Assembly: GCF_902726645.1 (NCBI RefSeq)
Contig: NZ_CACVAO010000001.1
Span: 3,668,636-3,732,635 of the forward strand
DNA length: 64,000 nt
Origin: Halobacillus ihumii
Lineage (GTDB): Bacteria; Bacillota; Bacilli; Bacillales; Halobacillaceae
Direction: 5' to 3'
Positions 1 through 7,646 of this stretch are shown here, piece after piece; the first letter of the stretch is position 1; every line of letters begins with the position of its first letter. A program made the position numbers and the translations under genes. A model generated the notes under the pieces. That model was not told where the DNA came from. It did no database searches and saw only the letters and a program-made list of their open reading frames with translations.

Positions 1-1
1 T

Positions 2-718
2 GTATCGGAGTTAAAGAGAGCGAGCGAAGAATTTGATATAAACATCGCAGCACTATCTGCAGGATTAGAGCCAATGATGCCGGGGGCGCCTGGGGAAACA
101 TTAAAGAATGACTTTGATAAAATTATGAAGGATTGTAAAACACTAGATTGTAATTTTGTTCGTATTGGTATGCTTCCATTAACTAAAATGGCCGATAAAG
201 ATAAAATAATGGAATTTATCCAGGAAGCTGAAGTTATGGCAAAGCGCTTAGTTGAACATGGTATTGAGCTATATTATCATACCCACCATATCGAGTTCCA
301 GAAATACGATGGAGAATATCTATTAGACCTTATGAAAAACAACACGTCTATACTGGGCTTTGAATTAGATGTTCACTGGATTCAAAGAGCTGGTGAAGAT
401 CCTGTGAAAGTCATTCAAAACTATAAGGATCGTATTTCGTTATTACATTTGAAAGATTATCGTATTGGAAAGTTAGATGTGAACGAGGAAGACTATCAAG
501 ACTTAGGTAAATTCTTTGGGAAATTCACTAATCTCATTGAATTTGCGGAAGTAGGTGAAGGAAATCTCGATATGAATGCAGTAATTGATGCTGGTCTTGA
601 GAGTGGCGCTCAGTATTTCTTAATCGAGCAGGATGATACATATGGACGTGATCCATTTGATTGCTTGAAAACATCAGCCGATAACTTAAGAAAATTAGGT
701 TATGCAGATTGGTTTTAA
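2..718 (+). CDS. Sugar phosphate isomerase/epimerase, 5' end outside window
   Basis: The reading frame is open from base 2, so the first Met in the window (74) is internal and the gene starts upstream. The visible 238 residues look like an AP-endonuclease-2-type TIM barrel of the sugar isomerase/epimerase family: metal-ligand-type segments include YYHTHHIEF, GFELDVHW and LLHLKDYR, and the C-terminal part has FAEVGEGNLD and YFLIEQDD. Members isomerise or dehydrate sugars and inosose derivatives in the cytosol. The downstream Gfo/Idh/MocA dehydrogenase (39 bp away, same strand) is a common partner, suggesting one sugar or polyol catabolic operon. The exact substrate cannot be told. Confidence 0.85.
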   Translation, partial: VSELKRASEEFDINIAALSAGLEPMMPGAPGETLKNDFDKIMKDCKTLDCNFVRIGMLPLTKMADKDKIMEFIQEAEVMAKRLVEHGIELYYHTHHIEFQKYDGEYLLDLMKNNTSILGFELDVHWIQRAGEDPVKVIQNYKDRISLLHLKDYRIGKLDVNEEDYQDLGKFFGKFTNLIEFAEVGEGNLDMNAVIDAGLESGAQYFLIEQDDTYGRDPFDCLKTSADNLRKLGYADWF

Positions 719-757
719 TTTTAAATAAGATAATTGGTACCAAGGAGTGGATAATAC

Positions 758-1831
758 ATGAGTAAAGATGGCATGAATTACGCGCCAAAAGGCAAACCCA
801 ATCCGGTTGTGAAAGAGGGAGAATTTCCAGTGGCAGCTGCAGCACTTGATCACGGCCATATTAATGGAATGTGCAACGGATTAGTAGAAGCAGGTGCTAC
901 ACTTAAATGGGTATACGACCCTGACCCTGAAAAAGTGAAGGAGTTTGTAGAACAATTTCCAGGTGTTCAAATTGCAGATTCGTTAGAGCAAATTTTACAT
1001 GATGAATCCATTAAATTAGTGGCAGGAGCAGCTATCCCTTCTGAACGAAGTGCACTAGGTAATAAGGTTATGGAAGCTGGGAAAGATTATTTCACGGATA
1101 AAACGCCTTTTACAACCAAGGCTCAATTAGAAGAAACAAAGTTGGTAGTGGAAAGAACTGGCCAAAAATATATGGTTTATTTCAGTGAACGGCTGCACGT
1201 GGAAGGTGCTGTGTTTGCAGGTGATCTTATTAAGGATGGAGCAATTGGAAACGTTATTCAAGTGACAGGATTTGGACCGCATCGCTTGAATGCATCAAGT
1301 CGTCCGGAATGGTTTTTTACTAAAGAACAATACGGTGGTATTTTATGTGATATCGGAAGCCATCAGATTGAACAATTTTTATATTTTGCAGGCTGTGAAG
1401 ATGCTGAAATTTTACACAGTAAAGTCGGAAACTATAATAATCCCGACCATCCAGAACTGGAGGATTATGGTGATGCGACATTACGAGGGGATAACGGGGC
1501 CACACAAATTTTTAAAGTGGATTGGTTCACGCCGGAAGGATTAAGTACATGGGGAGACGGTCGTACCTTTATTACTGGGACAGAAGGGACGATTGAAATA
1601 CGCAAATACGTTGATGTTGCACGCGCGGAATCTGGTGATCATCTTTATTTAGTAAATAAGGATGGCGAGAAGCATTACGAGTTATCAGGCAAGGTAGGTT
1701 TCCCCTTCTTTGGTGAGCTTATAAAGGATTGTATTAATCGCACGGAAAAAGCAATGTCGCAGGCACATGCATTTAAGGCTGCTGAACTATGCTTGCAAGC
1801 ACAGGAGCAAGCCGTGGTTGTAACTAAGTAG
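758..1831 (+). CDS. Gfo/Idh/MocA family NAD(P)-dependent oxidoreductase
   Basis: A 357-residue protein with an N-terminal Rossmann-like half (VAAAALDHGHINGMCNGLVEAG, then WVYDPDPEK) and the C-terminal alpha/beta substrate domain typical of the family. The catalytic-type Lys lies in the DKTPFTTK segment (family EKP motif, here DKT), and GGILCDIGSHQIEQF carries the conserved D and H. Such enzymes oxidise sugars or inositols in the cytosol. An AAGGAG box about 10 bases before the ATG supports this start. It follows the isomerase on the same strand and ends at a hairpin terminator, so it is probably the last gene of that operon. Substrate unknown. Confidence 0.88.
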   Translation: MSKDGMNYAPKGKPNPVVKEGEFPVAAAALDHGHINGMCNGLVEAGATLKWVYDPDPEKVKEFVEQFPGVQIADSLEQILHDESIKLVAGAAIPSERSALGNKVMEAGKDYFTDKTPFTTKAQLEETKLVVERTGQKYMVYFSERLHVEGAVFAGDLIKDGAIGNVIQVTGFGPHRLNASSRPEWFFTKEQYGGILCDIGSHQIEQFLYFAGCEDAEILHSKVGNYNNPDHPELEDYGDATLRGDNGATQIFKVDWFTPEGLSTWGDGRTFITGTEGTIEIRKYVDVARAESGDHLYLVNKDGEKHYELSGKVGFPFFGELIKDCINRTEKAMSQAHAFKAAELCLQAQEQAVVVTK

Positions 1832-1850
1832 ACATAATGATACATGATAA

Positions 1851-1879
1851 ACCATCCTTCTTATTGAAGGATGGTTTTA
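1851..1879 (+). terminator. Rho-independent terminator of the sugar operon
   Basis: A perfect 10-bp stem, ACCATCCTTC with GAAGGATGGT, a 5-base loop, then TTTTAAT. It sits 20 bases after the dehydrogenase stop. Confidence 0.85.
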
Positions 1880-2232
1880 ATAGTTTAGAGGGGCTCTATC
1901 CTTCCCTATAGGCTTTATTATGCAGCAGGGCTTGTAATAAGTCATATGAAATGAACTCAGAGGCGCCAAAAATGATTGGACAGTTTTGTTTCAGCAGTGT
2001 AATTTTTATCCTTCACCAGAAATTTCCTTTATAGTGGAACAAGCCCCAGCCTTCATGTAATATTGTAAGTATATGGGAGAAAAAACCAAAAGTTCAATAG
2101 TGTTATACGTGTAACTTAAACTTAAGTTCATAGATTTGATTTTTCTCCCTTGATCATACACTCATAATGCAGTCATAGCTCTGGTAACAAAATGGTTTCT
2201 AAAACTCATTACTTATACAAGGGGATCTCATT
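1880..2232. other. Intergenic region before the NprR-like regulator
   Basis: About 350 bases with no convincing gene. It contains a perfect inverted repeat, AACTTAA-AC-TTAAGTT at 2113-2128, about 105 bases before the regulator start, which could be an operator. A 20-codon ORF (1972-2034) has no good ribosome-binding site and no signal-peptide look, so I do not call it as a pheromone gene. Confidence 0.4.
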
Positions 2233-3450
2233 ATGAATGAAGGGAAAATTATTAAGTTTTATCGTGAGCAATCGGGAATGACACAAGAACAGCTAGGGAG
2301 GGGAATTTGTTCCGTTACACATATCAGCAAAATTGAACTCGGACAAACTCATTACTCTTCCGAAATCGTATCATTAGTAGCTGAACGACTGAACATTAAT
2401 ATGGAGGCGGAGATCGATAATTTTATAACGGTAAAACAAAAGCTTGATCGTTGGCTTTACGCAATCAGTTTGGAGAGGGAACAGGAGTTTGAAGCGATCA
2501 GAAATGAACTCGCGGACAATCCATTCATTGAGATCTCTGAGTACCATTGCTTTTACACCTTATTGTTGGCGCGTTACTGTCTGTTAAAGGATAAAAACGA
2601 CGACGCCTGTGAGATTGTAAGGAATATTAATGAAAAAACACTTCCTCCCTATGAATTCTATCTATTTAAACATGTTCGGGGGATCCTTCTTTTAAAAAAT
2701 CAGGAGTATCAGCAAGCTGTTGAAATCCTAAAGTCGATTAACAATGAAATCTACAAAAATCCGGAATACTACTACCATTTGGCAATCGCTTATGAATCCA
2801 ATGATGCTAAACACATGGCCTATACATGTGCTGTTGAGGCTCTCCAACATTTTAAAGAAACGAGCAATTTCTTAAGGATAATTGATGTAGAAATGCTGCT
2901 GTTGATTTTGAAAAGCCAGGATAAACATCACGATTTCAATGAACGGCTTAGAAAGTACGAGGCGCTGATCCAGAGTTGTGAGTTATGTCAGACGCCAGGA
3001 AGAAAGGCCAAAGTTCTTCACAATTTAGCTTTCGAATATTATGTTAGGGAGGATTTTGAAACAGCAGGCAGACTTTACAATCAGTCCATGAACCTAAAGA
3101 AAGTTAATACTGGTAACTATTTGTTGTCGTTAGAGGGGTATATTCAAAGCTGTGTCAGAGGGAATCTCTCTTATAAGGGTGAACTGTTGAGCCTTGCAGA
3201 GAATGCCGTTCAAGCAGCAGAAGAAATGGATGCACCGTTGTTTACATATCTTTTTAACTTGATTATTTATCTAATTCATCACGATCATATTAAGTACTAT
3301 AGCTACTTAAGTGACCATGCTTTGCCTTTCTTTAAACAATACGGCCATGTTTATTTAGTGAAACGTTCTGAAAAAGAGCTCTTCACCTATTACTCAAAAA
3401 TTGGACAATTTAAAAAGGCTGTAGCTCTTGCCCAGCCTGTCATGAAATAA
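2233..3450 (+). CDS. XRE-type HTH + TPR regulator (NprR/PlcR-like, RRNPP family)
   Basis: A 405-residue protein: an N-terminal HTH_3 domain (residues about 5-60, with GMTQEQLGRGI and SVTHISKIELG), a linker, then helical tetratricopeptide-like repeats to the end (for example KAKVLHNLAFEYYVREDF). This order and length match peptide-sensing RRNPP regulators such as NprR. The gene converges on a neutral-protease gene, the target of NprR in Bacillus, so control of that protease is a reasonable inference. Unlike classical nprR-nprX, no pheromone gene follows: only 45 bases separate the two stop codons. GGGG precedes the ATG at modest spacing. The ligand, if any, is unknown. Confidence 0.8.
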   Translation: MNEGKIIKFYREQSGMTQEQLGRGICSVTHISKIELGQTHYSSEIVSLVAERLNINMEAEIDNFITVKQKLDRWLYAISLEREQEFEAIRNELADNPFIEISEYHCFYTLLLARYCLLKDKNDDACEIVRNINEKTLPPYEFYLFKHVRGILLLKNQEYQQAVEILKSINNEIYKNPEYYYHLAIAYESNDAKHMAYTCAVEALQHFKETSNFLRIIDVEMLLLILKSQDKHHDFNERLRKYEALIQSCELCQTPGRKAKVLHNLAFEYYVREDFETAGRLYNQSMNLKKVNTGNYLLSLEGYIQSCVRGNLSYKGELLSLAENAVQAAEEMDAPLFTYLFNLIIYLIHHDHIKYYSYLSDHALPFFKQYGHVYLVKRSEKELFTYYSKIGQFKKAVALAQPVMK

Positions 3451-3455
3451 GTGTA

Positions 3456-3490
3456 CGAGGCCGCCCGTTATCCGGACGGTCTCGTTTATA
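3456..3490. terminator. Terminator between convergent regulator and protease genes
   Basis: An imperfect 12-bp stem (CGAGGCCGCCCG with CGGACGGTCTCG, one mismatch and one G-T pair) fills the 45-base gap between the two convergent stop codons and could serve both strands. The following T-run is weak on both sides. Confidence 0.55.
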
Positions 3491-3495
3491 AGAAG

Positions 3496-5166
3496 TTATT
3501 CTACACCGACTGCTTCATAGGCTTTCTGCACAGCTTCTACTTCTGCTGAAGATTCACCATAAAGAGCTGTCGCCGCTTCAATGGCTGCTTGACGCATCAT
3601 GCTGAAGTCAGATGTTGCCGTTAAATATTGGGTGTTGGCTAGATAATAGATTTGTTCGGTTGCTTCTCGTCCAACTCCTTCGACAGTAACTCCGTAATGT
3701 GTGCCGCCTTCAGCAACCAGGTAGGCTGCTTTGTTATTGATGCTGGAGTTAATATGCACACCGCCGTTATCCGCCTCTCCTGTGTATCGTTTACTGTAAT
3801 GGTCTGGATAAGGCCCAGTGAGAGCGTTCGTATAGGAAGCTGGGTCCTTCAACGTACGCAAAGCATCTCCTTCGATATCCGGTGTATAAACATCTTCACC
3901 CATCTTCCAATCTTCACGGTCAACCATGGTTCCAAGAATATCAGAGATGGATTCATTTAACGCCCCTGATTCACCTTGGTAAATCAGACTGGAAGTTGTA
4001 TCTGTCACAGCATGTGTCAGTTCATGAGCGATGACATCTTTTGCTCCAGATAATGGGATGAACGTCTCGCCGTCTCCATCACCGTACATCATTTGTTTTC
4101 CGTTCCATGCCGCATTGTTCCATCCTTGTCCCACGTGTACAGAAGAAATCAGCTTCGCACCTTGATCATCGTAAGAGTCCCGCCCAAAAGTTTCTTGATA
4201 GTAATCGTAAACGTCAGCTGCATTTACCTGTGCGGACACAGCTGCAGGATCAGAGAAAAACTTATGGTCACTCGTAATTTCTTCGCCTGTATAGTCAGCC
4301 AGCTGTGACAACAGATTGAAAATTAGCGGGCTGATATGCTGGGCATGGAATGTGTGAACGCCGTCTCCTCGTGTTTCATCAAATAGGAAGTAGTTTCCTT
4401 CTGTGCCTTTGCTCATTTCGAACATCTGCTTTTGACCGAGCACACCTTTTCCAAAGCCAGTCACAAGGTCGATTTCATTGATCATGTTAATCACATCGCC
4501 ATTTGTAGCGTCAATAAAATAGTGCCAGTAACCTGGTTCAGGTTTTGAAGTAGAGGCCTTCACAAGGTAAGCAAGATGAAATTCGCCGTCATGTTCGTAA
4601 ATGTATAAGTTGCTGCTAATATCGCCGTCATATTCCTCAACATGACCGATTTTCTTATCGATGGCTGCTTTGGCGATATCTACTGCCTTTTGATCTGAAA
4701 TGGACGGCTTAGTTGGAATATCTTTCTCTTCTAAATTAGGCACAACTTGTCCAAAAAAAGATGTGACATGATTTTTCTCATTTAAGGTGATCGTTTGGTC
4801 TGATCCGTATATTGGAATGTCTTTATATTGTTCCACGAGTCTGAGGTGGTGGGTTCCGCTATCTTTATTTGCTTTTTCCTTCACGACTTTGAAGTTTTGT
4901 GCCGCATCTCCTTGTAACTTAAACAATTCACTGTTGGCATTGAGGAAAGCAAACGCGACATCTTTTTCACTGAGCGTGTCAGCTTTCGTTAAGCCTTTTA
5001 TCTGTGGTGCCTGCCAATTTCCAACGATATAGGAGGGGGTATTGTATTTTTCATTGAATTCAACCTTTTTCTCGCTGGCGTGAACATTTGGGGCAACGGA
5101 CGCAAACCCTCCCAGTGCAAGGGATAACGCCAATGTAGATGAAACAACTTTTTTATTCAAGATCAT
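3496..5166 (-). CDS. npr: Secreted neutral metalloprotease, M4 (thermolysin/bacillolysin) family
   Basis: A 556-residue prepro-enzyme. A Sec signal peptide (basic start, hydrophobic core, cleavage after about ...VHAS) is followed by an FTP/PepSY-type propeptide and the M4 catalytic domain. Zinc motif HELTHAV, third ligand in GALNESISD, and the catalytic His in NGGVHINSSINNKAAY are all present, so it should be active. It starts 43 bases after the TasA-like gene with no terminator between, so it is likely the last gene of the tapA-like/sipW/tasA operon; an NprR-like regulator converges on it. It degrades extracellular protein, possibly also matrix protein. The ATG is preceded by AAGGGAG. Confidence 0.95.
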   Translation of the reverse strand: MILNKKVVSSTLALSLALGGFASVAPNVHASEKKVEFNEKYNTPSYIVGNWQAPQIKGLTKADTLSEKDVAFAFLNANSELFKLQGDAAQNFKVVKEKANKDSGTHHLRLVEQYKDIPIYGSDQTITLNEKNHVTSFFGQVVPNLEEKDIPTKPSISDQKAVDIAKAAIDKKIGHVEEYDGDISSNLYIYEHDGEFHLAYLVKASTSKPEPGYWHYFIDATNGDVINMINEIDLVTGFGKGVLGQKQMFEMSKGTEGNYFLFDETRGDGVHTFHAQHISPLIFNLLSQLADYTGEEITSDHKFFSDPAAVSAQVNAADVYDYYQETFGRDSYDDQGAKLISSVHVGQGWNNAAWNGKQMMYGDGDGETFIPLSGAKDVIAHELTHAVTDTTSSLIYQGESGALNESISDILGTMVDREDWKMGEDVYTPDIEGDALRTLKDPASYTNALTGPYPDHYSKRYTGEADNGGVHINSSINNKAAYLVAEGGTHYGVTVEGVGREATEQIYYLANTQYLTATSDFSMMRQAAIEAATALYGESSAEVEAVQKAYEAVGVE

Positions 5167-5209
5167 TCACTCCCTTAGTAAAATTGGATCGATCGTTCAT
5201 GAGAACTTC

Positions 5210-5803
5210 TTATTTTTCTTCGCCATCGCCTTGAGTGGCATTAAACTTCCAGTCTACTTGAAGCTTGTCTCCTTGGAAGATGTTCTGATCTTCACCGTTG
5301 TCCACAAACTCAAACTCTACCCATAATTCGTTCGAAGCACCCGAAGTAAGTCCGCCTTTTTGTTCCCATAACGGATCCCACACTTCTCGCTGCACAACAT
5401 CAGGATCCATGTTCTTCAGTTCGTGTAGTGTCGTTTGAAAAACGGGTTCACTTTCCTTGTCCCAGTTAAAGAGGAAGTTGACTCTGATGTGCTTGCCAAA
5501 GTCAGCTGATCCATTGTCACCTTGAGCATCGATGATTTGGTAATCTGTTAGTAGATTGACGGTGTCGATTTTCACACTCCCATCGTTGGCGAGTTTGAAT
5601 TCACGGACCATCGTGTCGCCAGGTTTTAGATTGCTGACGTCAATAATCTTCTGAGGGTCAACAGATAAATCTAACGTTCCTGCTGCAAACGTATTGTTTG
5701 TCGTTTCCGTGTCGCTGAAATACGCAAACGTACCTCCCCCGATTAACGATAAGCCGAGTGATGCCGTAACAACACTCATTCCCAGTTTCTTTTTCATACC
5801 CAT
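5210..5803 (-). CDS. tasA: TasA/camelysin (CalY) family biofilm fibre protein
   Basis: The start at 5803 is chosen because GGGAGGAG lies 7 bases upstream; an open frame runs further to 5908 but lacks a start signal. The 197-residue product begins MGMKKKLGMS, has a signal peptide and the diagnostic cleavage-region sequence GGGTFAYFSDTETTNNTFAAG, processed by SipW in relatives. The rest is the beta-rich TasA/camelysin (former M73) fold, with LDLSVDPQKIIDVSNLKPGD and LWVEFEFVDNGEDQNIFQGD. TasA forms extracellular matrix fibres; the relative in B. cereus was described as camelysin. Immediately upstream is sipW, downstream the neutral protease. Confidence 0.9.
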   Translation of the reverse strand: MGMKKKLGMSVVTASLGLSLIGGGTFAYFSDTETTNNTFAAGTLDLSVDPQKIIDVSNLKPGDTMVREFKLANDGSVKIDTVNLLTDYQIIDAQGDNGSADFGKHIRVNFLFNWDKESEPVFQTTLHELKNMDPDVVQREVWDPLWEQKGGLTSGASNELWVEFEFVDNGEDQNIFQGDKLQVDWKFNATQGDGEEK

Positions 5804-5879
5804 TTTTAATCTCCTCCCTAGTAATTGTTCTATTAAACTCTTATGTATCCCAGAAAAATACAAAAGAAGAATAACCAAA

Positions 5880-6440
5880 TTAAGCGGAACGTTTTTCAGT
5901 TTTTCCATCTATTTCTCTAACAACTTGAAAGATGGAACCGATCGAATACAAAAATAGAATGACTCCAGGCACAATGAGTAATAAAGCAGCACCTGCTTTG
6001 GAACTGGCGTAACTTAATAAATACCCAACATATGGAACAGTAAAGTCGACATAATGGCCAATTACGTTCTGTGAAAGAACAGGGGCTGCATCAACGGATT
6101 CGTTATGGTCACCTTTAGTGGTATAGATCCACTCACCATCTACCTGTTTCGCGTCGACAATACGGTGGGTGATCAGTTTGTCGTCTTCAGCTCGAAATGT
6201 AATGACCTCCCCTTTTTGATAGGTCATTTCTTCTTGTTTCGGCTTGATCGCTATGATCGATCCTGTCTGAAAGGTGGGTTCCATTGAACCAGAGAGCACA
6301 GTCTTTAGCTGATAGCCAAATATGGTGGGTTCTCCACCGCTTGTTTTTGAAGAAATAACGATAATAGCTAGACAAATCATGACGCCAATCAAGAGATACG
6401 TAACGAGACTGCTAATGATTTTTAAAGTTTTCTTCATCAT
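5880..6440 (-). CDS. sipW: SipW, ER-type signal peptidase I
   Basis: Start taken at 6440 (MMKKTLKIISS) because AAAGGAGG lies about 12 bases upstream; the frame stays open to 6767 only because it overlaps the low-complexity tail of the upstream gene. The 186-residue membrane protein has an N-terminal TM helix, the catalytic SGSMEPT serine box, LITHRIVD and the KGDHNE segment of ER-type (Ser-His) signal peptidases, and a C-terminal TM helix. In B. subtilis SipW processes TasA and TapA. The start overlaps the upstream gene by 29 bases and the TasA gene follows after 77 bases, giving the classical gene order. Confidence 0.93.
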   Translation of the reverse strand: MMKKTLKIISSLVTYLLIGVMICLAIIVISSKTSGGEPTIFGYQLKTVLSGSMEPTFQTGSIIAIKPKQEEMTYQKGEVITFRAEDDKLITHRIVDAKQVDGEWIYTTKGDHNESVDAAPVLSQNVIGHYVDFTVPYVGYLLSYASSKAGAALLLIVPGVILFLYSIGSIFQVVREIDGKTEKRSA

Positions 6441-7287
6441 CTTGAGTGGTTTCCTCCTTTTCTTGATTTGTATTTCCTTTAGCTTCGATAGGTTCTGATA
6501 GTTCTTCAGTCGCTGTGTCTTGTTTTTGAGTAGTAGGTTGGCTGTTTTCTTTTGGCGAATTTTCCTTGGTGGATTCAGTTTCTGGTTTTTCATCTCCCTT
6601 GGTCGGAGGGTTCTGATAAAAAGTATCATTGGTGGATGACTCTTTCTGTGGAGGTTCTTCTTTGCTATGGTTTTCCTTTTCAGGTTGCTTCTTTGGATTA
6701 GCTTTCTTTTCATTCGTTGTTTCACTCTGATGGTCGGCTGCCGGTTCAGGCGTTTGTTCGCGCTCACTGCGTTTTTGTTTCAAGTCTTCGATGGTTTCTT
6801 GTAGATCAGTTGATACGCGTTTGATTTGCTGCGAATCTATTTTCTTGTTACATGTCTCATAGAGCTTTTGGATTTTATCGAGGCCAGCTTGTACATACTG
6901 AGCTGAACCATTGCCACTGGTTGATGCAGCCCGTTGCTCATATTTTCTAACTTGATCATGAATGGATTTTAACTGTTGGGTCAGGTTCTTGATCTCATCA
7001 CGCGCCTTTTGTAATGTCACGAGTTTAGCTTCAGCCTGGTGAATGGATAAATCATGAACTGTTATGGCAAGAACATTGTCATAAGCAGCATTTATACGGG
7101 TTGATAGTTGTTTCGCCCTTTTTACTAATTCGTCAATGGCTTCAGGAAAAACAACAGCAGCCGTGATGGTTGAGGTTGATGATTCCTGGTCAGAAAATAC
7201 AGCCTCGGTTTCATCGATGACGGTTGAGGTTAAATAAAAGGTAATGCTGCATAAGCATGCCAGTACAGTTGTTTTTCTAACGTTCAT
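6412..7287 (-). CDS. Secreted TapA-position protein (DUF4047-like), helical with E/K/Q-rich tail
   Basis: A 291-residue protein beginning MNVRKTTVLACL; AGGTGA sits 7 bases before this ATG (7287), better than the upstream Met at 7308. The N-terminal hydrophobic segment ends in ETEAVFSDQESSTSTITAA, resembling the FSDTE processing region of SipW substrates. Residues about 45-170 are coiled-coil-like helices, and the last 120 residues are low-complexity E/K/Q/T/P-rich. It occupies the tapA position before sipW-tasA. I cannot say whether it is a true TapA homologue or the DUF4047-type protein found beside sipW in other bacilli. A role as fibre anchor or minor matrix component is inferred from context only. 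Confidence 0.7.
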   Translation of the reverse strand: MNVRKTTVLACLCSITFYLTSTVIDETEAVFSDQESSTSTITAAVVFPEAIDELVKRAKQLSTRINAAYDNVLAITVHDLSIHQAEAKLVTLQKARDEIKNLTQQLKSIHDQVRKYEQRAASTSGNGSAQYVQAGLDKIQKLYETCNKKIDSQQIKRVSTDLQETIEDLKQKRSEREQTPEPAADHQSETTNEKKANPKKQPEKENHSKEEPPQKESSTNDTFYQNPPTKGDEKPETESTKENSPKENSQPTTQKQDTATEELSEPIEAKGNTNQEKEETTQDDEENFKNH

Positions 7288-7646
7288 GATTTCACCTGCC
7301 ATTCTCATACTGCTTATTTATGGGGCCGCTGCCCTTAGGAAAAACCATAAGCTGATTTCCTTAAAGTGTAAATGGGGGGAATCGTCCGTGAATAAAGAAG
7401 AGAATCATAGTGAGTTTTGTCACATAACGGATGATTATTCTTATTTCATGAATAAAGCACCACATTAATCCCCCGAATAAGGTATAATTCCTTGTATGGA
7501 AAATAGTTCCTGCGACTAGTGTGTTGGTGAAATGGATAATGAAGTAATTGGTAAAAAAGTATCAGTGGAAACAATGAAATACTGGTTTTCAGCACTATGT
7601 TTTGGGGTTGAAGAAATTGAGTCTATAAATTATCGGGAGGGAACAA
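7288..7646. other. Divergent intergenic region, tapA-like operon / M3 peptidase
   Basis: About 360 bases. A TATAAT at 7483-7488 (plus strand) could be the -10 of the peptidase gene, without a clear -35. A 44-codon frame (7532-7666) overlaps the peptidase start by 20 bases but has no proper ribosome-binding site, so it is only noted. Promoters for the minus-strand operon should also lie here; I could not pinpoint them. Confidence 0.3.

Noticed and set aside
1972..2034. 20-codon ORF as a pheromone gene for the NprR-like regulator
   Set aside because: Weak ribosome-binding site, no signal-peptide pattern, and wrong position compared with nprX.
6441..6767. 109-codon N-terminal extension of SipW
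   Set aside because: It is the shifted frame of the low-complexity E/K/Q-rich tail of the upstream gene; the ribosome-binding site points to 6440.
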